64,000 bases of DNA from Rubrivivax sp. GTDB taxonomy: Bacteria > Pseudomonadota > Gammaproteobacteria > Burkholderiales > Burkholderiaceae_C. Below the pieces are notes generated by a model, which was not told the DNA's origin, made no database searches, and saw only the letters and a list, made by a program, of their open reading frames with translations. The stretch spans positions 62,001 through 126,000 of the forward strand of contig JAEUPB010000096.1 in assembly GCA_016789955.1 (NCBI GenBank), given 5' to 3'. Positions 48,095-58,097 of the stretch are shown piece by piece. Position 1 is the first letter of the stretch. Each line of letters begins with the position of its first letter. A program made the position numbers and the translations under genes.

Positions 48095-48220
48095 CGCCCC
48101 TCGCTTTCCCGTCTCGGCAACGGTGATCGTGGGCGCGAGTCTATCGGCCGGCCCTTCCGGCGGAGGGCTCGCCCTCCCTCGTTCAGGGGACGAGCGGCCG
48201 CGAAGGCGGGTGGCCGCTGC

Positions 48221-48718
48221 TCACGCCACGGCGGCGCGCAGCTTCGCTTCCAGCGCCTCGCGATCCTCCAGCCGGAAGCCGCGGTGCACGAGCTGCACGC
48301 TGCGGTCGGCGCCGATCACGAGCGACGTGGGCATCGCCTGGATCGCCAGCAGCTTCGCGGTCTCGGCCGCCGGGTCCAGCGCCACCGGAAACCTCGCCGG
48401 GTGCGCGGCGAGGAATTTCCGCGCATCGGCCTCCTTCTTGTCCAGGCCGATCGCCACGATGCGCAGCCCGCGCGGGGCGAGCTGCTCGTGCACGTCGTTC
48501 ATCCACGGGAACGACAGCTTGCATGGCGTGCACCACGAGGCCCAGAAGTCGATGTAGGTGGCGCGCACCTTGTTCGCGTCGGCCAGCACCGGCAGGCCGT
48601 CGCTGGCGGCCAGCGCGATCTCCGCGAGCTTCTGCGGTTGCGCCCACGCCGGGGCGGCCATCGCCAGCAGGATGGCCTGGACGCAGGAGCGGCGCGGGAT
48701 CGGAGGCAGATCGGTCAC
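48221..48718 (-). CDS. TlpA-like thiol-disulfide reductase
   Basis: This 165-aa protein has an N-terminal signal or anchor (QAILLAMAAPAWAQ) and a thioredoxin fold with active site WCTPC (near 61-65) preceded by YIDFWAS, and a cis-Pro in QAMPTSLVIG. Proteins of this class keep periplasmic thiols reduced, for instance apocytochrome c or CuA cysteines. It stands alone 126 bases upstream of the DUF1800 gene on the same strand. Its target is not evident. Confidence 0.92.
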   Translation of the reverse strand: MTDLPPIPRRSCVQAILLAMAAPAWAQPQKLAEIALAASDGLPVLADANKVRATYIDFWASWCTPCKLSFPWMNDVHEQLAPRGLRIVAIGLDKKEADARKFLAAHPARFPVALDPAAETAKLLAIQAMPTSLVIGADRSVQLVHRGFRLEDREALEAKLRAAVA

Positions 48719-48884
48719 GGTGGGGGCAGGGCATGGGGCCGCGACGGGCCGGGGCTGCCGACGATACCGGCTCGCGGCGCCGCGCGCGGCGACATGGTCG
48801 TACCATGGCCAGCTTGTCCCGGGCGTGACTGACGCTGCCGCCCGCCGTGCCTACCGTCACGGCATCCCCGCTTGAGGAGACCTC

Positions 48885-50156
48885 ATGAACTTCGACCATT
48901 CCCCCAAGGCGCGCGAGCTGCAGGCCCGCCTGTGGGCCTTCATGCGCCAGCACGTCTATCCGGCCGAGCGCGACTACACGGCGGAACTCGCCGCCAATCG
49001 CGCCGCCGGCAACCCGTGGAAGCCGCTGGAGACCATCGAGCGACTCAAGCCCAAGGCCGCCGAGGCGGGGTTGTGGAACCTGTTCCTGCCCGAGTCGTCT
49101 CGTGGCGCCGGGCTCACCAACCTCGAGTACGCGCCGCTGGCCGAGATCATGGGGCGGGTGCCCTGGTCCAGCGAGGTCTTCAACTGCTCGGCGCCCGACA
49201 CCGGCAACATGGAGACCATCGAGCGCTACGGCAGCGAGGAGCTCAAGCAGCGCTGGCTGAAGCCGCTGCTGGCCGGCGAGATCCGCAGCGCCTTCCTGAT
49301 GACCGAGCCGGCGGTGGCCTCCAGCGATGCCACCAACATCGCCACCGAGATCCGCCGCGACGGCGACCACTACGTGATCAACGGTCGCAAGTGGTGGAGC
49401 AGCGGCGCCGGCGACCCGCGCTGCAAGATCCTCATCGTGATGGGCAAGACCGACCCGCAGGCGCCGCGCCACAGCCAGCAGTCGATGATCCTGGTGCCGA
49501 TGGAGACGCCGGGCGTGAAGGTGCTGCGCCCGCTCACCGTGTTTGGCCGCGACGACGCGCCGCACGGCCACATGGAAGTCGAACTGAAGGACGTGCGGGT
49601 GCCGGTGGGCCACATCCTGCTGGGCGAAGGGCGCGGCTTCGAGATCGCGCAGGGCCGTCTCGGGCCCGGGCGCATCCACCACTGCATGCGTTCGCTGGGC
49701 ATGGCCGAGCGCGCGCTGGAGATGACCTGCGAGCGGCTGGACACGCGCGTGGCCTTCGGCAAGGAGATCTCGCGCCAGGGCGTGTGGGCCGAGCGCATCG
49801 CCGACATGCGCTGCCGCATCGATATGGCGCGGCTGCTGGTGCTCAAGGCCGCGTACATGATGGACACCGTGGGCAACAAGGTCGCCAAGGCCGAGATCGC
49901 GATGATCAAGGTGGTGGCGCCGAACGTGGCGTGCGACGTGATCGACATGGCGATCCAGGCGCACGGCGGCGGCGGCGTCTCCGACGACTTCGTGCTCGCC
50001 GGCTTCTACGCCCACGCGCGCACGCTGCGGCTGGCCGACGGCCCCGACGAGGTGCACCGCGCGGCCATCGCCAAGCTCGAGCTGGGCAAGCAGCGCGCAC
50101 AGCGCAGCGGCCTCGTGCAGCCCGAGGTGCACATGCCCATCACGCGGGGGAGCTGA
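48885..50156 (+). CDS. Acyl-CoA dehydrogenase family protein
   Basis: This 423-aa FAD flavoprotein begins [23 protein letters not shown]/substrate motifs [17 protein letters not shown] and the C-terminal [12 protein letters not shown] and [11 protein letters not shown] blocks place it with the long ACAD10/11-like branch. It oxidises an acyl-CoA at the alpha-beta position; chain length cannot be told. It is followed after 2 bases by a quinone reductase-like gene, a common pair in Burkholderiales. Confidence 0.95.
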   Translation: MNFDHSPKARELQARLWAFMRQHVYPAERDYTAELAANRAAGNPWKPLETIERLKPKAAEAGLWNLFLPESSRGAGLTNLEYAPLAEIMGRVPWSSEVFNCSAPDTGNMETIERYGSEELKQRWLKPLLAGEIRSAFLMTEPAVASSDATNIATEIRRDGDHYVINGRKWWSSGAGDPRCKILIVMGKTDPQAPRHSQQSMILVPMETPGVKVLRPLTVFGRDDAPHGHMEVELKDVRVPVGHILLGEGRGFEIAQGRLGPGRIHHCMRSLGMAERALEMTCERLDTRVAFGKEISRQGVWAERIADMRCRIDMARLLVLKAAYMMDTVGNKVAKAEIAMIKVVAPNVACDVIDMAIQAHGGGGVSDDFVLAGFYAHARTLRLADGPDEVHRAAIAKLELGKQRAQRSGLVQPEVHMPITRGS

Positions 50157-50158
50157 GC

Positions 50159-51139
50159 TTGAGAGCCGTTGTCTGCAAGGCCTGGGGCCCGCCGGAGAGC
50201 CTCGTCGTCGAGGACGTCACCCTGCCGCCGCCCAAGGCCGGCGAGGTGCTGGTGGACGTGCGCGCCGCGTCCGTGAACTACCCCGACGTGCTGATCATCC
50301 AGAAGAAGTACCAGTTCCAGCCGGTGCTGCCGTTCACGCCGGGCAACGAGGTGGCCGGCGTGGTGGCCGCGGTGGGCGAGGGCGTCACGCACGTCAAGCC
50401 CGGTGACCGCGTGATCGCCTTCACCGGCACCGGCGCGTTCGCCGAGCAGATGATCGCGCCGGCCTCGGGCGTGACGCCGATCCCCGAGGGCATCAGCGAC
50501 GAGGTGGCCGCGTCGTTCACGCTGGTCTACGGCACCTCGCACCACGCGGTGGTCGACCGTGCCGCGCTGAAGGCCGGCGAGACGATGCTGGTGCTGGGCG
50601 CGGCCGGCGGCGTGGGCCTGTCGGCGGTGGAGATCGGCAAGGCGCTGGGCGCGCGCGTCATCGCCGCGGCCTCCAGCGACGAGAAGCTCGAGGTCTGCCG
50701 CCAGCACGGCGCCGACGTGCTGATCAACTACGCCACGCAGGACCTGCGCGAGGCGATCAAGGCGGCCACCGGCGGCAAGGGCCCCGACGTGATCTACGAC
50801 CCGGTGGGCGGCGCGCTCGCCGAGCCCGCGTTCCGCTCGATCGGCTGGCGCGGGCGCTACCTGGTGATCGGCTTCGCGGCCGGCGACATCCCGAAGATCC
50901 CGCTGAACCTGCCGCTGCTCAAGGGCGCCAGCATCGTCGGCGTGTTCTGGGGCGACTTCGTCAAGCGCGAGCCCAAGGCCAACCTCGCCGCGATGCGGCA
51001 GATGATGGGCTGGATGGCCGAGGGCAAGCTGAAGCCCCGGGTCTCGGCGCGCTACTCGCTCGAGCAGGTGCCGCAGGCGCTGAAGGCGCTGGAGTCGCGG
51101 CAGGTCACGGGCAAGGTCGTCATCGTGCCGTCGCTGTGA
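50159..51139 (+). CDS. NADPH:quinone oxidoreductase-like (zinc-free MDR family)
   Basis: This 326-aa protein has no zinc-binding cysteines. The nucleotide-binding motif is LGAAGGVGLSAVEIGKALGA (near 145-165) and the family marker is GNEVAGVVAAVGEGVTHVKPGDRV. TTG 50159 is the start, just after the previous stop; no ATG is near. It could reduce quinones or enoyl groups. Its 3' end overlaps the convergent kamA-like gene by 20 bases. Confidence 0.92.
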   Translation: MRAVVCKAWGPPESLVVEDVTLPPPKAGEVLVDVRAASVNYPDVLIIQKKYQFQPVLPFTPGNEVAGVVAAVGEGVTHVKPGDRVIAFTGTGAFAEQMIAPASGVTPIPEGISDEVAASFTLVYGTSHHAVVDRAALKAGETMLVLGAAGGVGLSAVEIGKALGARVIAAASSDEKLEVCRQHGADVLINYATQDLREAIKAATGGKGPDVIYDPVGGALAEPAFRSIGWRGRYLVIGFAAGDIPKIPLNLPLLKGASIVGVFWGDFVKREPKANLAAMRQMMGWMAEGKLKPRVSARYSLEQVPQALKALESRQVTGKVVIVPSL

Positions 51140-52322
51140 ACGGCTCCGGTGCGTGCGGGCCGTGCCGCCCGCCGCACTGGGGGCACGGGGCGGGTGCCGG
51201 CGGACCGGCGCTGCCGGCGTCGGCGTACCGGAACAGCCGGCCCTCGAAGTTGCGCAGCAGGCCCTCGCCGGCGCGGTAGTCGGGCAGCAGCGGGATCTTG
51301 CCGCCGCCGCCCGGCGCGTCGACGACGAACTGCGGGATCGCATAGCCCGACGTGTGGCCCCACAGCGATTCGAGGATCTGAAGGCCACGCTCGATCGGCA
51401 CGCGGAAGTGCGACAGGCCCTGCGAGTGATCGCAGCTGTACAGGTAGTACGGCCGGCAGCGCAGCTTCACGAGTTCGTGCAGGAGGCGCTTCATCACGAC
51501 GGGGCAGTCGTTGACGCCGGCCAGCAGCACGGTTTGGTTGCCGGTGGGGATGCCGGCGTCGACGAGGCGCTCCATCGCGGCGCGGGTGGCCGGTGGCGCC
51601 AGCTCCAACGGATGGTTGAAGTGCGTGTTCAGCCACAGCGGGTGGTGGCGGCGCAGCATCGCCACCAGCGCGGGCGTGATGCGCTGCGGCATCGCCACCG
51701 GTGCGCGCGTGCCGATGCGCACGATTTCCACATGCGGGATTCCGCGCAGCGCCGCCAGGATCTCCTCCAGCCGCCGATCGCCCAGCGAGAGCGGCTCGCC
51801 GCCGGAGACCAGCACGTCGCGCACGGCCGGCGTGGCGCGGATGTAGTCGAGCGCCGCGTGCAGCGTGTCGGAGTGGTTGCCGTCGTGGTCGCCGACGATG
51901 CGCCGCCGCGTGCAGTAGCGGCAGTACAGCGGGCACTCGTGCGTGACGAGCAGCAGCACGCGGTCGGGGTAGCGGTGCACCACGCCGGGCACCGGCCGGT
52001 GTGCATCCTCGTCCAGCGGGTCGGTGTGCTCGAAGGCGGAGGTCGACAGCTCGTCCAGCAGCGGGATCGCCTGGCGCCGCATCGGGCACTGCGGGTCGTC
52101 GGGGTCGATCAGCGTGGCCCAGTGCGGCGTGATGCCCAGGCGGAACAGGTCACGCGAACGGCGGGCCGCATCGCGCTCCGAGGTCGTCAACGGGAACGCC
52201 GCCTCGAGCTGCTCGGGCGTGGCGATGCGGTTGCGGAACTGCCAGCGCCAATCGTCCCAGTCGGCGTCGGGCACGTCGGCCCACGCGGCGAACTCGCGAC
52301 GGGATCTCGGTTGCGAGAGCAT
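51120..52322 (-). CDS. kamA: KamA-family radical SAM aminomutase (lysine 2,3-aminomutase-like)
   Basis: This 400-aa protein has the radical SAM cluster motif CPLYCRYC (Cys130, 134, 137), the SGGEPLSLGD motif and the PLP-binding region (Lys expected in the GGGGKIPLLPDY segment near 340). C-terminal cysteines in CPQCGG may bind zinc. Full-length KamA is about 416 aa, EpmB about 340, so it is nearer to KamA. It turns L-lysine or a related amino acid into the beta-isomer. The usual partner AblB acetyltransferase is not adjacent, but a GNAT gene and two ATP-grasp ligase genes lie 3.4-5.8 kb away. Confidence 0.9.
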   Translation of the reverse strand: MLSQPRSRREFAAWADVPDADWDDWRWQFRNRIATPEQLEAAFPLTTSERDAARRSRDLFRLGITPHWATLIDPDDPQCPMRRQAIPLLDELSTSAFEHTDPLDEDAHRPVPGVVHRYPDRVLLLVTHECPLYCRYCTRRRIVGDHDGNHSDTLHAALDYIRATPAVRDVLVSGGEPLSLGDRRLEEILAALRGIPHVEIVRIGTRAPVAMPQRITPALVAMLRRHHPLWLNTHFNHPLELAPPATRAAMERLVDAGIPTGNQTVLLAGVNDCPVVMKRLLHELVKLRCRPYYLYSCDHSQGLSHFRVPIERGLQILESLWGHTSGYAIPQFVVDAPGGGGKIPLLPDYRAGEGLLRNFEGRLFRYADAGSAGPPAPAPCPQCGGRHGPHAPEPFTATAR

Positions 52323-52335
52323 GGCGATGGGCGGA

Positions 52336-55300
52336 TCAGCCGGCCGGCGCGCCTCGCGCCAGTGCGTCCCGCAGCTCTCCGAGGGTCCGGCCCAGCTCGG
52401 TCGACGGCGGTGCGCCCGCCGTCGCCGCCAGCGCTTCCGCCTCGCGCAGACGCTCCCGCATCTCGGCGATGCGACCGTCGTCCGCCGCCAGCAGTCCCTG
52501 CTGCACGACGACGCAGGCCAACTCCAGGGGCGCGTTGATCGAGCGCTGCAACGCCTCGGCCTCGTTCAGAGCCTGCTCGGCCTCGCACCTGCGACCGAGC
52601 CGGCGCAGCAGCGTCCCGAGCGTGCAGAGATCCCGTCCGATGTCGAGCTTCGCGCCGAGGAGGCGATGCACGGCGAGCGCCTGCCCGATGGCCAGCAGTG
52701 CCGCGTCGACGTTGCCGCGCTCGCCTTCGACCTGCCCGATGTTGGCCAAGATCACCGCTTCGTGTCCACGCTCGCCGAGGCTGCGTGCCACGGGCAGCGC
52801 CTCGCGCCACAGCTCGACGGCGCGATCGATCCGCCCCTGTTCGTAGCACAGCGCACCGAGGTTCGTGAGCACGGCGACTTCCGAGCCGCGGCTGCCGATC
52901 TCGCGGTCGATCGCCAGGGCCTCGAGGAAACTCGCCTCGGCTTCCGCCGCCTCGCCGCGATCGAGATGGACGGTGCCGATGTTGCCGAGAGACCTCGCCT
53001 CGTCGGCCCGGCTGCCGATCGAGCGGGCGACCTCGACCGCCTCCCGGTACAACGCCAGCGCCTGGTCGAGCCGCCCCTGGCGCCGGTGCAAGGTGGCCAG
53101 GTTGCCCAGCGAGACGCCCTGCCAGCGCAGAAAGCCGGCCTCGCGCTGGATCGCCAGCGCCGACTCCTGTGCTTCCCGAGATGCATCGACGTGCCCCTGG
53201 TCGCGCCACAGGTTGGCCAGGTTCGTCAGGAAGCCCGCCTCGTCGAGCCGGTTGCCCATGCGCCGGGCAAGCGCCAGCGCTTCGAGCAGGTTGCGTTCGG
53301 CCAGGTCCGTGCGGCCGAGGTCGCCGACGAGCAGGGCCTGCTTGGAGAGCACCACCGCGCGCGTCGCGTCGTCGAGGCAGTCCGCGCTCGCCGTCACCGC
53401 CTCCTCGAACAGCGGTTCGGCCAGGTCGGCGCGGCCGCCGTCGCGATGCGCCGACGCGAGCGCGGCCGTGGCCAGGACGAAGGCGTCGATCGCGCCGACC
53501 TTCCCGGCCGTCGCACGGGCCGCTTCGAGCTGCTCCGTGGCCTCGCGCAGGTGGCCGCAGGCGACCAGGCAGTCGGCATACGCCAGCTGCGCGCCGACGC
53601 CGAGGCGGTTGTCGGGAGCCGGCATCGACATCACCTGTCGCCCGAGCGCCAGGCCCGCGACCACCGGTCCCTGGAGGCGGAACACCATCCAGGCCGCGCG
53701 GTAGCAGGCCGAGGCCACATCGGCGTCCTGGCGCTCCACGGCGCGCCGGCAGGCCGCAACGAGGTTGTCGATCTCCAGTGCGAACAGACGGCGGGCGCGG
53801 TCGCCGCCGTGGCGCGACAGCGCGGCGATCGCGTCGTCGGCGCCGAGCCGCGCGTAGTGGCGCCCGTGCCGCTGCCGGGCGGCGCGCGCCTCCCCGACGT
53901 CGAGCCGGGCGGCCGCGTACTCGTGGATGCTGATGTACATGCCGAAATAGGTCTCGTCGATGTCGCGGCGCGACTCCCGGGCCGGCGGCCGCACGCGCAA
54001 CAGGCTCTTGTCCAGCAGCGACTGGATCACGTCCATCGGCGGCGGCGCCTCGGGCCACGGCGATAGGTCCAGCAGCTCCTCGGCGGCCTCGATCGTGAAT
54101 CCGCCTTCGAAGACCGAGCACTGTGCCAGTGCCGCGCGCTCCCAAGGCCCGAGCAGTCCCCAGGACCAGTCGATCGCGCGCTCGAGCGTGGCCTGTCGGC
54201 TGTTGCCGCGGGCGTTGCCGAGGATGCGGAAGCGATCGTGCAGGCGCCGCACGAGCTGGCCCGGCGTGAGCGCGCGCATGCGCGCCGCCGCCAGCTCGAT
54301 GGCCAGCGGAAGGCCGTCGAGCAGCCGCACCGCCTCGGCGACGGCCTCCCGATTGGCGTCGTCCAGCTCGAAGTCCCGTGACTGCGCGCGCGCGCGCAGC
54401 GTGAACAGTTCGACGCCGTCTCCGTCGGGCGACAGCGGCTCGACGACCAGCAGCTGTTCGCCCGGCAGGCGCAGCACCTCGCGGCTGGTGACGACCAGCG
54501 CCGCGTGCGGCGCGCGGTCGAGCCATCGGCCCACCGTCGCGTCGCCGTGATCGAGCAGGTGCTCGAAGTTGTCGAGCAGGACCAGGCATCGCCCGCGTGC
54601 GGCGATCGCATGGCCGAGCTGCGCGCCCGCGTCCGCGAGGCTCAGCGGAACCCCCAGTGCCGAGGCAACGGCGTAGTGGATGCCTTCCATCCCGCGCGCT
54701 TCGCTCAGGTCGCAGAAGTACACGCCGCCCGTCCACTCGCCCAGGCGCCTCGTGCCGTAGCGGTGGACCAGGCGGGTCTTGCCCGTGCCGGCGGGGCCGA
54801 CGACGGTCACCAGCCGGGCGCCGTCGTCGAGCAGGTGGGCGAGGGCCGCGAGTTCGGCGCGGCGACCGACGAAGGCATCGCGTTCCGGCAGCAGGTTGTT
54901 CGGCACCTCGCGCACCGGTCGCCACGCGTCACCGGCGCGGACCACGCGCCAGGCCTTCTCGCCGTCGGACGGCGGCTCGAAGGGCAGCGCGCCGTCGGCG
55001 ATCTCGAAGACGCCGATCGGCTCGTCGACGCCCTTCAGCATGTAGTGGCCCCGAGGTTCCGGCACGGCCGCGCCGGTGTCGGCGAGGGCCGCCGCGGCAT
55101 CGGCGCTGAGCAGCGTGCGCCCAGGCCCCGCGAGGGCCATCACCCGCGCGGCGATGGGTTTGGCGAGCCCGTCCACCTCGAGGCGCTTGGCTCCGCGTCG
55201 CACGTCCTCTTCGGCGTTCTCCCTCATCGACACCGGGCCGAGGTGGATGCCGATGCGCGCCTGCAGTCCGAGCTCCGCGCAGGCGCGGTGATAGGCCAGC

Positions 55301-55506
55301 GCGAAGGCCGACGCAGCACGCACATCACCGAAGAGCAGGAAGAAGCCGTCGCTGCGGTCGATCTCCAGCCCGCCGTTGTCGGCCAGCAGGCGCCGCGAAC
55401 GCCGGTCGTGCTCGTCCCACATCGCCGCGGCGCGCGAGTCGCCCAGCCGCTGCACGATCAGCGTGCTGTCGACCACATCGGTGAACACCAGCGTTCGCGA
55501 GTTCAT
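52336..55506 (-). CDS. Class III nucleotidyl cyclase-domain, NACHT/AP-ATPase and TPR signalling protein
   Basis: This 1056-aa protein starts with a class III cyclase homology domain (LVFTDVVDST, SDGFFLLFGD, ARIGIHLGPV, residues 5-175). One substrate-recognition position expected to be Lys reads Asp/Arg in LEIDRSDGF, so cyclase activity is doubtful. Next comes a P-loop ATPase (GPAGTGKTRL near 240, CLVLLDNFEHLL Walker B) and a winged region. From about 600 to 1040 there are about ten TPR repeats (such as ALYREAVEVARSIGSRADEA). It has no DNA-binding domain. It lies 13 bases upstream of kamA on the same strand and is probably cotranscribed with it. Confidence 0.9.
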   Translation of the reverse strand: MNSRTLVFTDVVDSTLIVQRLGDSRAAAMWDEHDRRSRRLLADNGGLEIDRSDGFFLLFGDVRAASAFALAYHRACAELGLQARIGIHLGPVSMRENAEEDVRRGAKRLEVDGLAKPIAARVMALAGPGRTLLSADAAAALADTGAAVPEPRGHYMLKGVDEPIGVFEIADGALPFEPPSDGEKAWRVVRAGDAWRPVREVPNNLLPERDAFVGRRAELAALAHLLDDGARLVTVVGPAGTGKTRLVHRYGTRRLGEWTGGVYFCDLSEARGMEGIHYAVASALGVPLSLADAGAQLGHAIAARGRCLVLLDNFEHLLDHGDATVGRWLDRAPHAALVVTSREVLRLPGEQLLVVEPLSPDGDGVELFTLRARAQSRDFELDDANREAVAEAVRLLDGLPLAIELAAARMRALTPGQLVRRLHDRFRILGNARGNSRQATLERAIDWSWGLLGPWERAALAQCSVFEGGFTIEAAEELLDLSPWPEAPPPMDVIQSLLDKSLLRVRPPARESRRDIDETYFGMYISIHEYAAARLDVGEARAARQRHGRHYARLGADDAIAALSRHGGDRARRLFALEIDNLVAACRRAVERQDADVASACYRAAWMVFRLQGPVVAGLALGRQVMSMPAPDNRLGVGAQLAYADCLVACGHLREATEQLEAARATAGKVGAIDAFVLATAALASAHRDGGRADLAEPLFEEAVTASADCLDDATRAVVLSKQALLVGDLGRTDLAERNLLEALALARRMGNRLDEAGFLTNLANLWRDQGHVDASREAQESALAIQREAGFLRWQGVSLGNLATLHRRQGRLDQALALYREAVEVARSIGSRADEARSLGNIGTVHLDRGEAAEAEASFLEALAIDREIGSRGSEVAVLTNLGALCYEQGRIDRAVELWREALPVARSLGERGHEAVILANIGQVEGERGNVDAALLAIGQALAVHRLLGAKLDIGRDLCTLGTLLRRLGRRCEAEQALNEAEALQRSINAPLELACVVVQQGLLAADDGRIAEMRERLREAEALAATAGAPPSTELGRTLGELRDALARGAPAG

Positions 55507-55714
55507 CCGCTCCCCTGGCGGTCATCGTAGCAGCGGGCGCCGCCGCTCACCCCTGTCATGGCAGCATCGGCGCAGGCCATGGCGCTGACCAGGAGTGACT
55601 TCACCGCGCGCCTGCCAGTCTCGGGCGAGGACGAACGGGCTCATCCCGCTGGCCTGCGCGGGCTGTGAGAGCATGCGGCACCTCTGTGGCAGACCTTCGG
55701 GGTGCCGGCCGGCT

Positions 55715-56731
55715 ATGAGAGTGGCGATCCTGCACAACCCGCGTCCCCGAGATGCTGTGGGCGACGACGACACCTACGAGGAGTACGACGCGCCCGAGAC
55801 GATCGCGGCGATCGCCGCGGCGCTCTCGGCCATCGGCATCGAGCCCTGCCCGGTGGTGGCCGATGCCGGGTTCCCCGCGCGGCTGCGCGACGCGCAGGTC
55901 GACCTCGTGCTCAACCTCGCCGAAGGCTCGGGCGGCCGTTGCCGCGAAGCCGTGCCGGCGGCGATCCTCGAATTCCTCGGGTTGCCGTACACCGGCTCGG
56001 ATGCGCTGACGCTGGCGGTGACGCTGGACAAGGCGGTGGCGCGCCGCCTCGTGTCACCCGAGGTGCCGGTGGCGCGGGCGGTGCTCGTCGAGGACCCCGG
56101 CGACGACGGCGCGCTGGCCACGCTCGCCAGCCCGGTGGTGGTGAAGCCGAACGACGAAGGGTCGAGCAAGGGCATCCGGCTCGATGCGTTGTGCCACGAC
56201 CTCGAAGCCGTGCGCACGGGCTGCCGGCGGCTGTTCGAACGAACGGGCAGGCCGGTGCTCGTCGAGCAGTTCCTGCCGGGCGCGGAGGTGACGGTCGCCG
56301 TGCGCGGCAGCGGCCGCGGGGCCGCGGTGATCGGCGCGATGGAGATCGCGCCGGCCGCGGGGCGCTCCGAGCCGTTCCTCTACGCGCTCGAGGTCAAGCG
56401 CGACTTCCGGCGGCGCGTGCGCTACCACGTGCCGCCGCGGCTGCCGGCGGCCACGCTCGAAGCGATCGGCCGGCATGCACTCGTCGCCCACCGCCTGCTC
56501 GGCTGTCGCGACATCGCGCGGCTGGACTTCCGCCTCGACGCCGCCGGCGTGCCGCACTTCCTCGAATGCAATCCGCTGCCGGGGCTGAACCCGTCGTCCA
56601 GCGACCTGGTGATCCTCTGGCGCGCGCTGCACCCCGGCCCCACCGACGCTTACCCGTCGCTGGTGCAGGGCCTCGTGCGCGAGGCGGCGCGGCGGCTCGC
56701 CCTGCGCCTGCCCAGCGAGGCCGACGCGTGA
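55715..56731 (+). CDS. ATP-grasp ligase, D-Ala-D-Ala ligase-like (first of a pair)
   Basis: This 338-aa protein has a Ddl-like N-terminus (MRVAILHNPRP), ATP-binding VVKPNDEGSSKGI (about 143-155), LVEQFLPGAEVTVAV, and the metal/catalytic loop IARLDFRLD...LECNPLPGLNPSSS near 290-305. The N-terminal substrate part differs from true Ddl, and no murein genes are near. It probably joins two amino acids or an amino acid and another carboxylate. ATG 55715 is the only start that fits. A GTGA overlap links it to the second ligase gene. Confidence 0.9.
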   Translation: MRVAILHNPRPRDAVGDDDTYEEYDAPETIAAIAAALSAIGIEPCPVVADAGFPARLRDAQVDLVLNLAEGSGGRCREAVPAAILEFLGLPYTGSDALTLAVTLDKAVARRLVSPEVPVARAVLVEDPGDDGALATLASPVVVKPNDEGSSKGIRLDALCHDLEAVRTGCRRLFERTGRPVLVEQFLPGAEVTVAVRGSGRGAAVIGAMEIAPAAGRSEPFLYALEVKRDFRRRVRYHVPPRLPAATLEAIGRHALVAHRLLGCRDIARLDFRLDAAGVPHFLECNPLPGLNPSSSDLVILWRALHPGPTDAYPSLVQGLVREAARRLALRLPSEADA

Positions 56732-57636
56732 ACGTGCTGGTGCTGCACACGCTCGCGCCGGCGCAGCCCGGCGCCGGGCACACCGTCGACGAACTCGACC
56801 TCGACGAGGCCGCGCGGCACGTCGCCGACGTGATCCCGGGCGCCGTCGTCCGCGGCGTGCGCGGTGACGTGCGCGAGGTCGTCGGCGTGATCGATGCGCA
56901 TCGCCCCGACGTCGTCTTCAACCTCTGCGAAGCGCCGCTGGGCTCGCCGTGTCTGGAGCCGCATGCGGCCGCCCTGCTCGAATGGCTGGGCGTGCGGCAC
57001 ACGGGGTCGGGCAGCGACACGCTGGCGTTGGCCCGCCACAAGCCGAGGATGAACGCCGTGCTCGCGGCACGGGGCGTGCCGGTGCCGCCCGAGGGCGTGT
57101 ACCCGGCGATCGTCAAGCCGGCCGACGAGGATGGCTCCACGGGCATCGACACCGGGTCGGTCTGTGCCGACGAGGCGGCCGTCGCCCGGGCCCGGGCCCG
57201 CTGGCCCGGCCCGGTGATCGTGCAGGCGTTCCTGCCCGGCCGCGAGTTCGCCGTGTCCCTGTGGGGATGCGAAACGCCCGACCATGCCTCGATCGGCGAG
57301 ACGCTGTTCCGCAACGGCCTGTGCCTGAACACCTACGCGTCGAAGTGGGACGTGGACAGCGCGGAGTACGCCGCGACGCCGCTGGACTACCGCACCGGGA
57401 TCGACGACGCACTGCGCGCGCAGGTGCTCGCGGCGGCGCGCGGGGCCTGGCATGCCTGCGGCGCGCGCGGCTACCTGCGCGTGGACGTGCGCTGCGACGC
57501 GGCGGGCGTGCCCTGCGTGCTCGACGTCAATCCGAACCCCGCGATCGGGCCGGGCATCGGCATCTGCCGAGGTGTCGAGGAGGCGGGCTGGGCCTGGGCC
57601 GATTTCGTCGCGAGGCAGCTCGAATGGGCGCGGTGA
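56728..57636 (+). CDS. ATP-grasp ligase, D-Ala-D-Ala ligase-like (second of a pair)
   Basis: This 302-aa protein starts with GTG in a GTGA overlap. ATP-grasp signs: PAIVKPADEDGSTGID (near 123-140), VIVQAFLPGREFAVSLWG, and the metal loop VLDVNPNPAIGPGIG near 270-285. It is shorter and diverged from its neighbour, so the two are not a simple recent duplication and may act one after the other, or as a heterodimer, on a common product. The substrate is unknown. Confidence 0.9.
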   Translation: MNVLVLHTLAPAQPGAGHTVDELDLDEAARHVADVIPGAVVRGVRGDVREVVGVIDAHRPDVVFNLCEAPLGSPCLEPHAAALLEWLGVRHTGSGSDTLALARHKPRMNAVLAARGVPVPPEGVYPAIVKPADEDGSTGIDTGSVCADEAAVARARARWPGPVIVQAFLPGREFAVSLWGCETPDHASIGETLFRNGLCLNTYASKWDVDSAEYAATPLDYRTGIDDALRAQVLAAARGAWHACGARGYLRVDVRCDAAGVPCVLDVNPNPAIGPGIGICRGVEEAGWAWADFVARQLEWAR

Positions 57637-58097
57637 TCGTGCGCGCGCCGGTGGCGGCCGATCGCGCGGCCTTGCTGGAGGCACTCGAGCGCTGCGGGGC
57701 CTTCAGTGCGCTGGAGGTGGAGATCGCGATCGGCATGATCGACGAGGCGCTGGCCGGCGATTACTCCGTGGTAGGCGTGGAGGTCGACGGCGTGCTGCGT
57801 GGCTACACGCTGCTCGGGCGAGCCACGCTGACCGAGCGCAGCTGGTACCTGTACTGGATCTGCGTGCATCCGGCTTACGAGCGCCGCGGCCTCGCGCAGG
57901 CGCTGCAGCGTGCCGCCGACGACCTCGTGCAGGCCGCTGGTGGCGACAAGATCGTGCTGGAGACCAGCGGCCGGTCCGGCTATGCCCGCTCGCGCGCGTT
58001 CTACGAGCGGGCGGGCTTCGCCGAGACGGGCCGCATCCGCGACTTCTATGCCGCCGGCGACGACTGCATCATCTACTGCAAGACGCTGCCGACGTGA
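57624..58097 (+). CDS. GNAT acetyltransferase
   Basis: This 157-aa protein has the GNAT fold with acetyl-CoA loop VHPAYERRGLAQAL (R/Q-x-x-G-x-G/A form, about 83-96) and a C-terminal ARSRAFYERAGFAETGRI. ATG 57624 overlaps the ligase gene by 13 bases; GTG 57633 in a GTGA overlap is an equally good start. It probably acetylates the amine of the compound made by the two ligases, or transfers an aminoacyl group. Confidence 0.9.
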   Translation: MGAVIVRAPVAADRAALLEALERCGAFSALEVEIAIGMIDEALAGDYSVVGVEVDGVLRGYTLLGRATLTERSWYLYWICVHPAYERRGLAQALQRAADDLVQAAGGDKIVLETSGRSGYARSRAFYERAGFAETGRIRDFYAAGDDCIIYCKTLPT

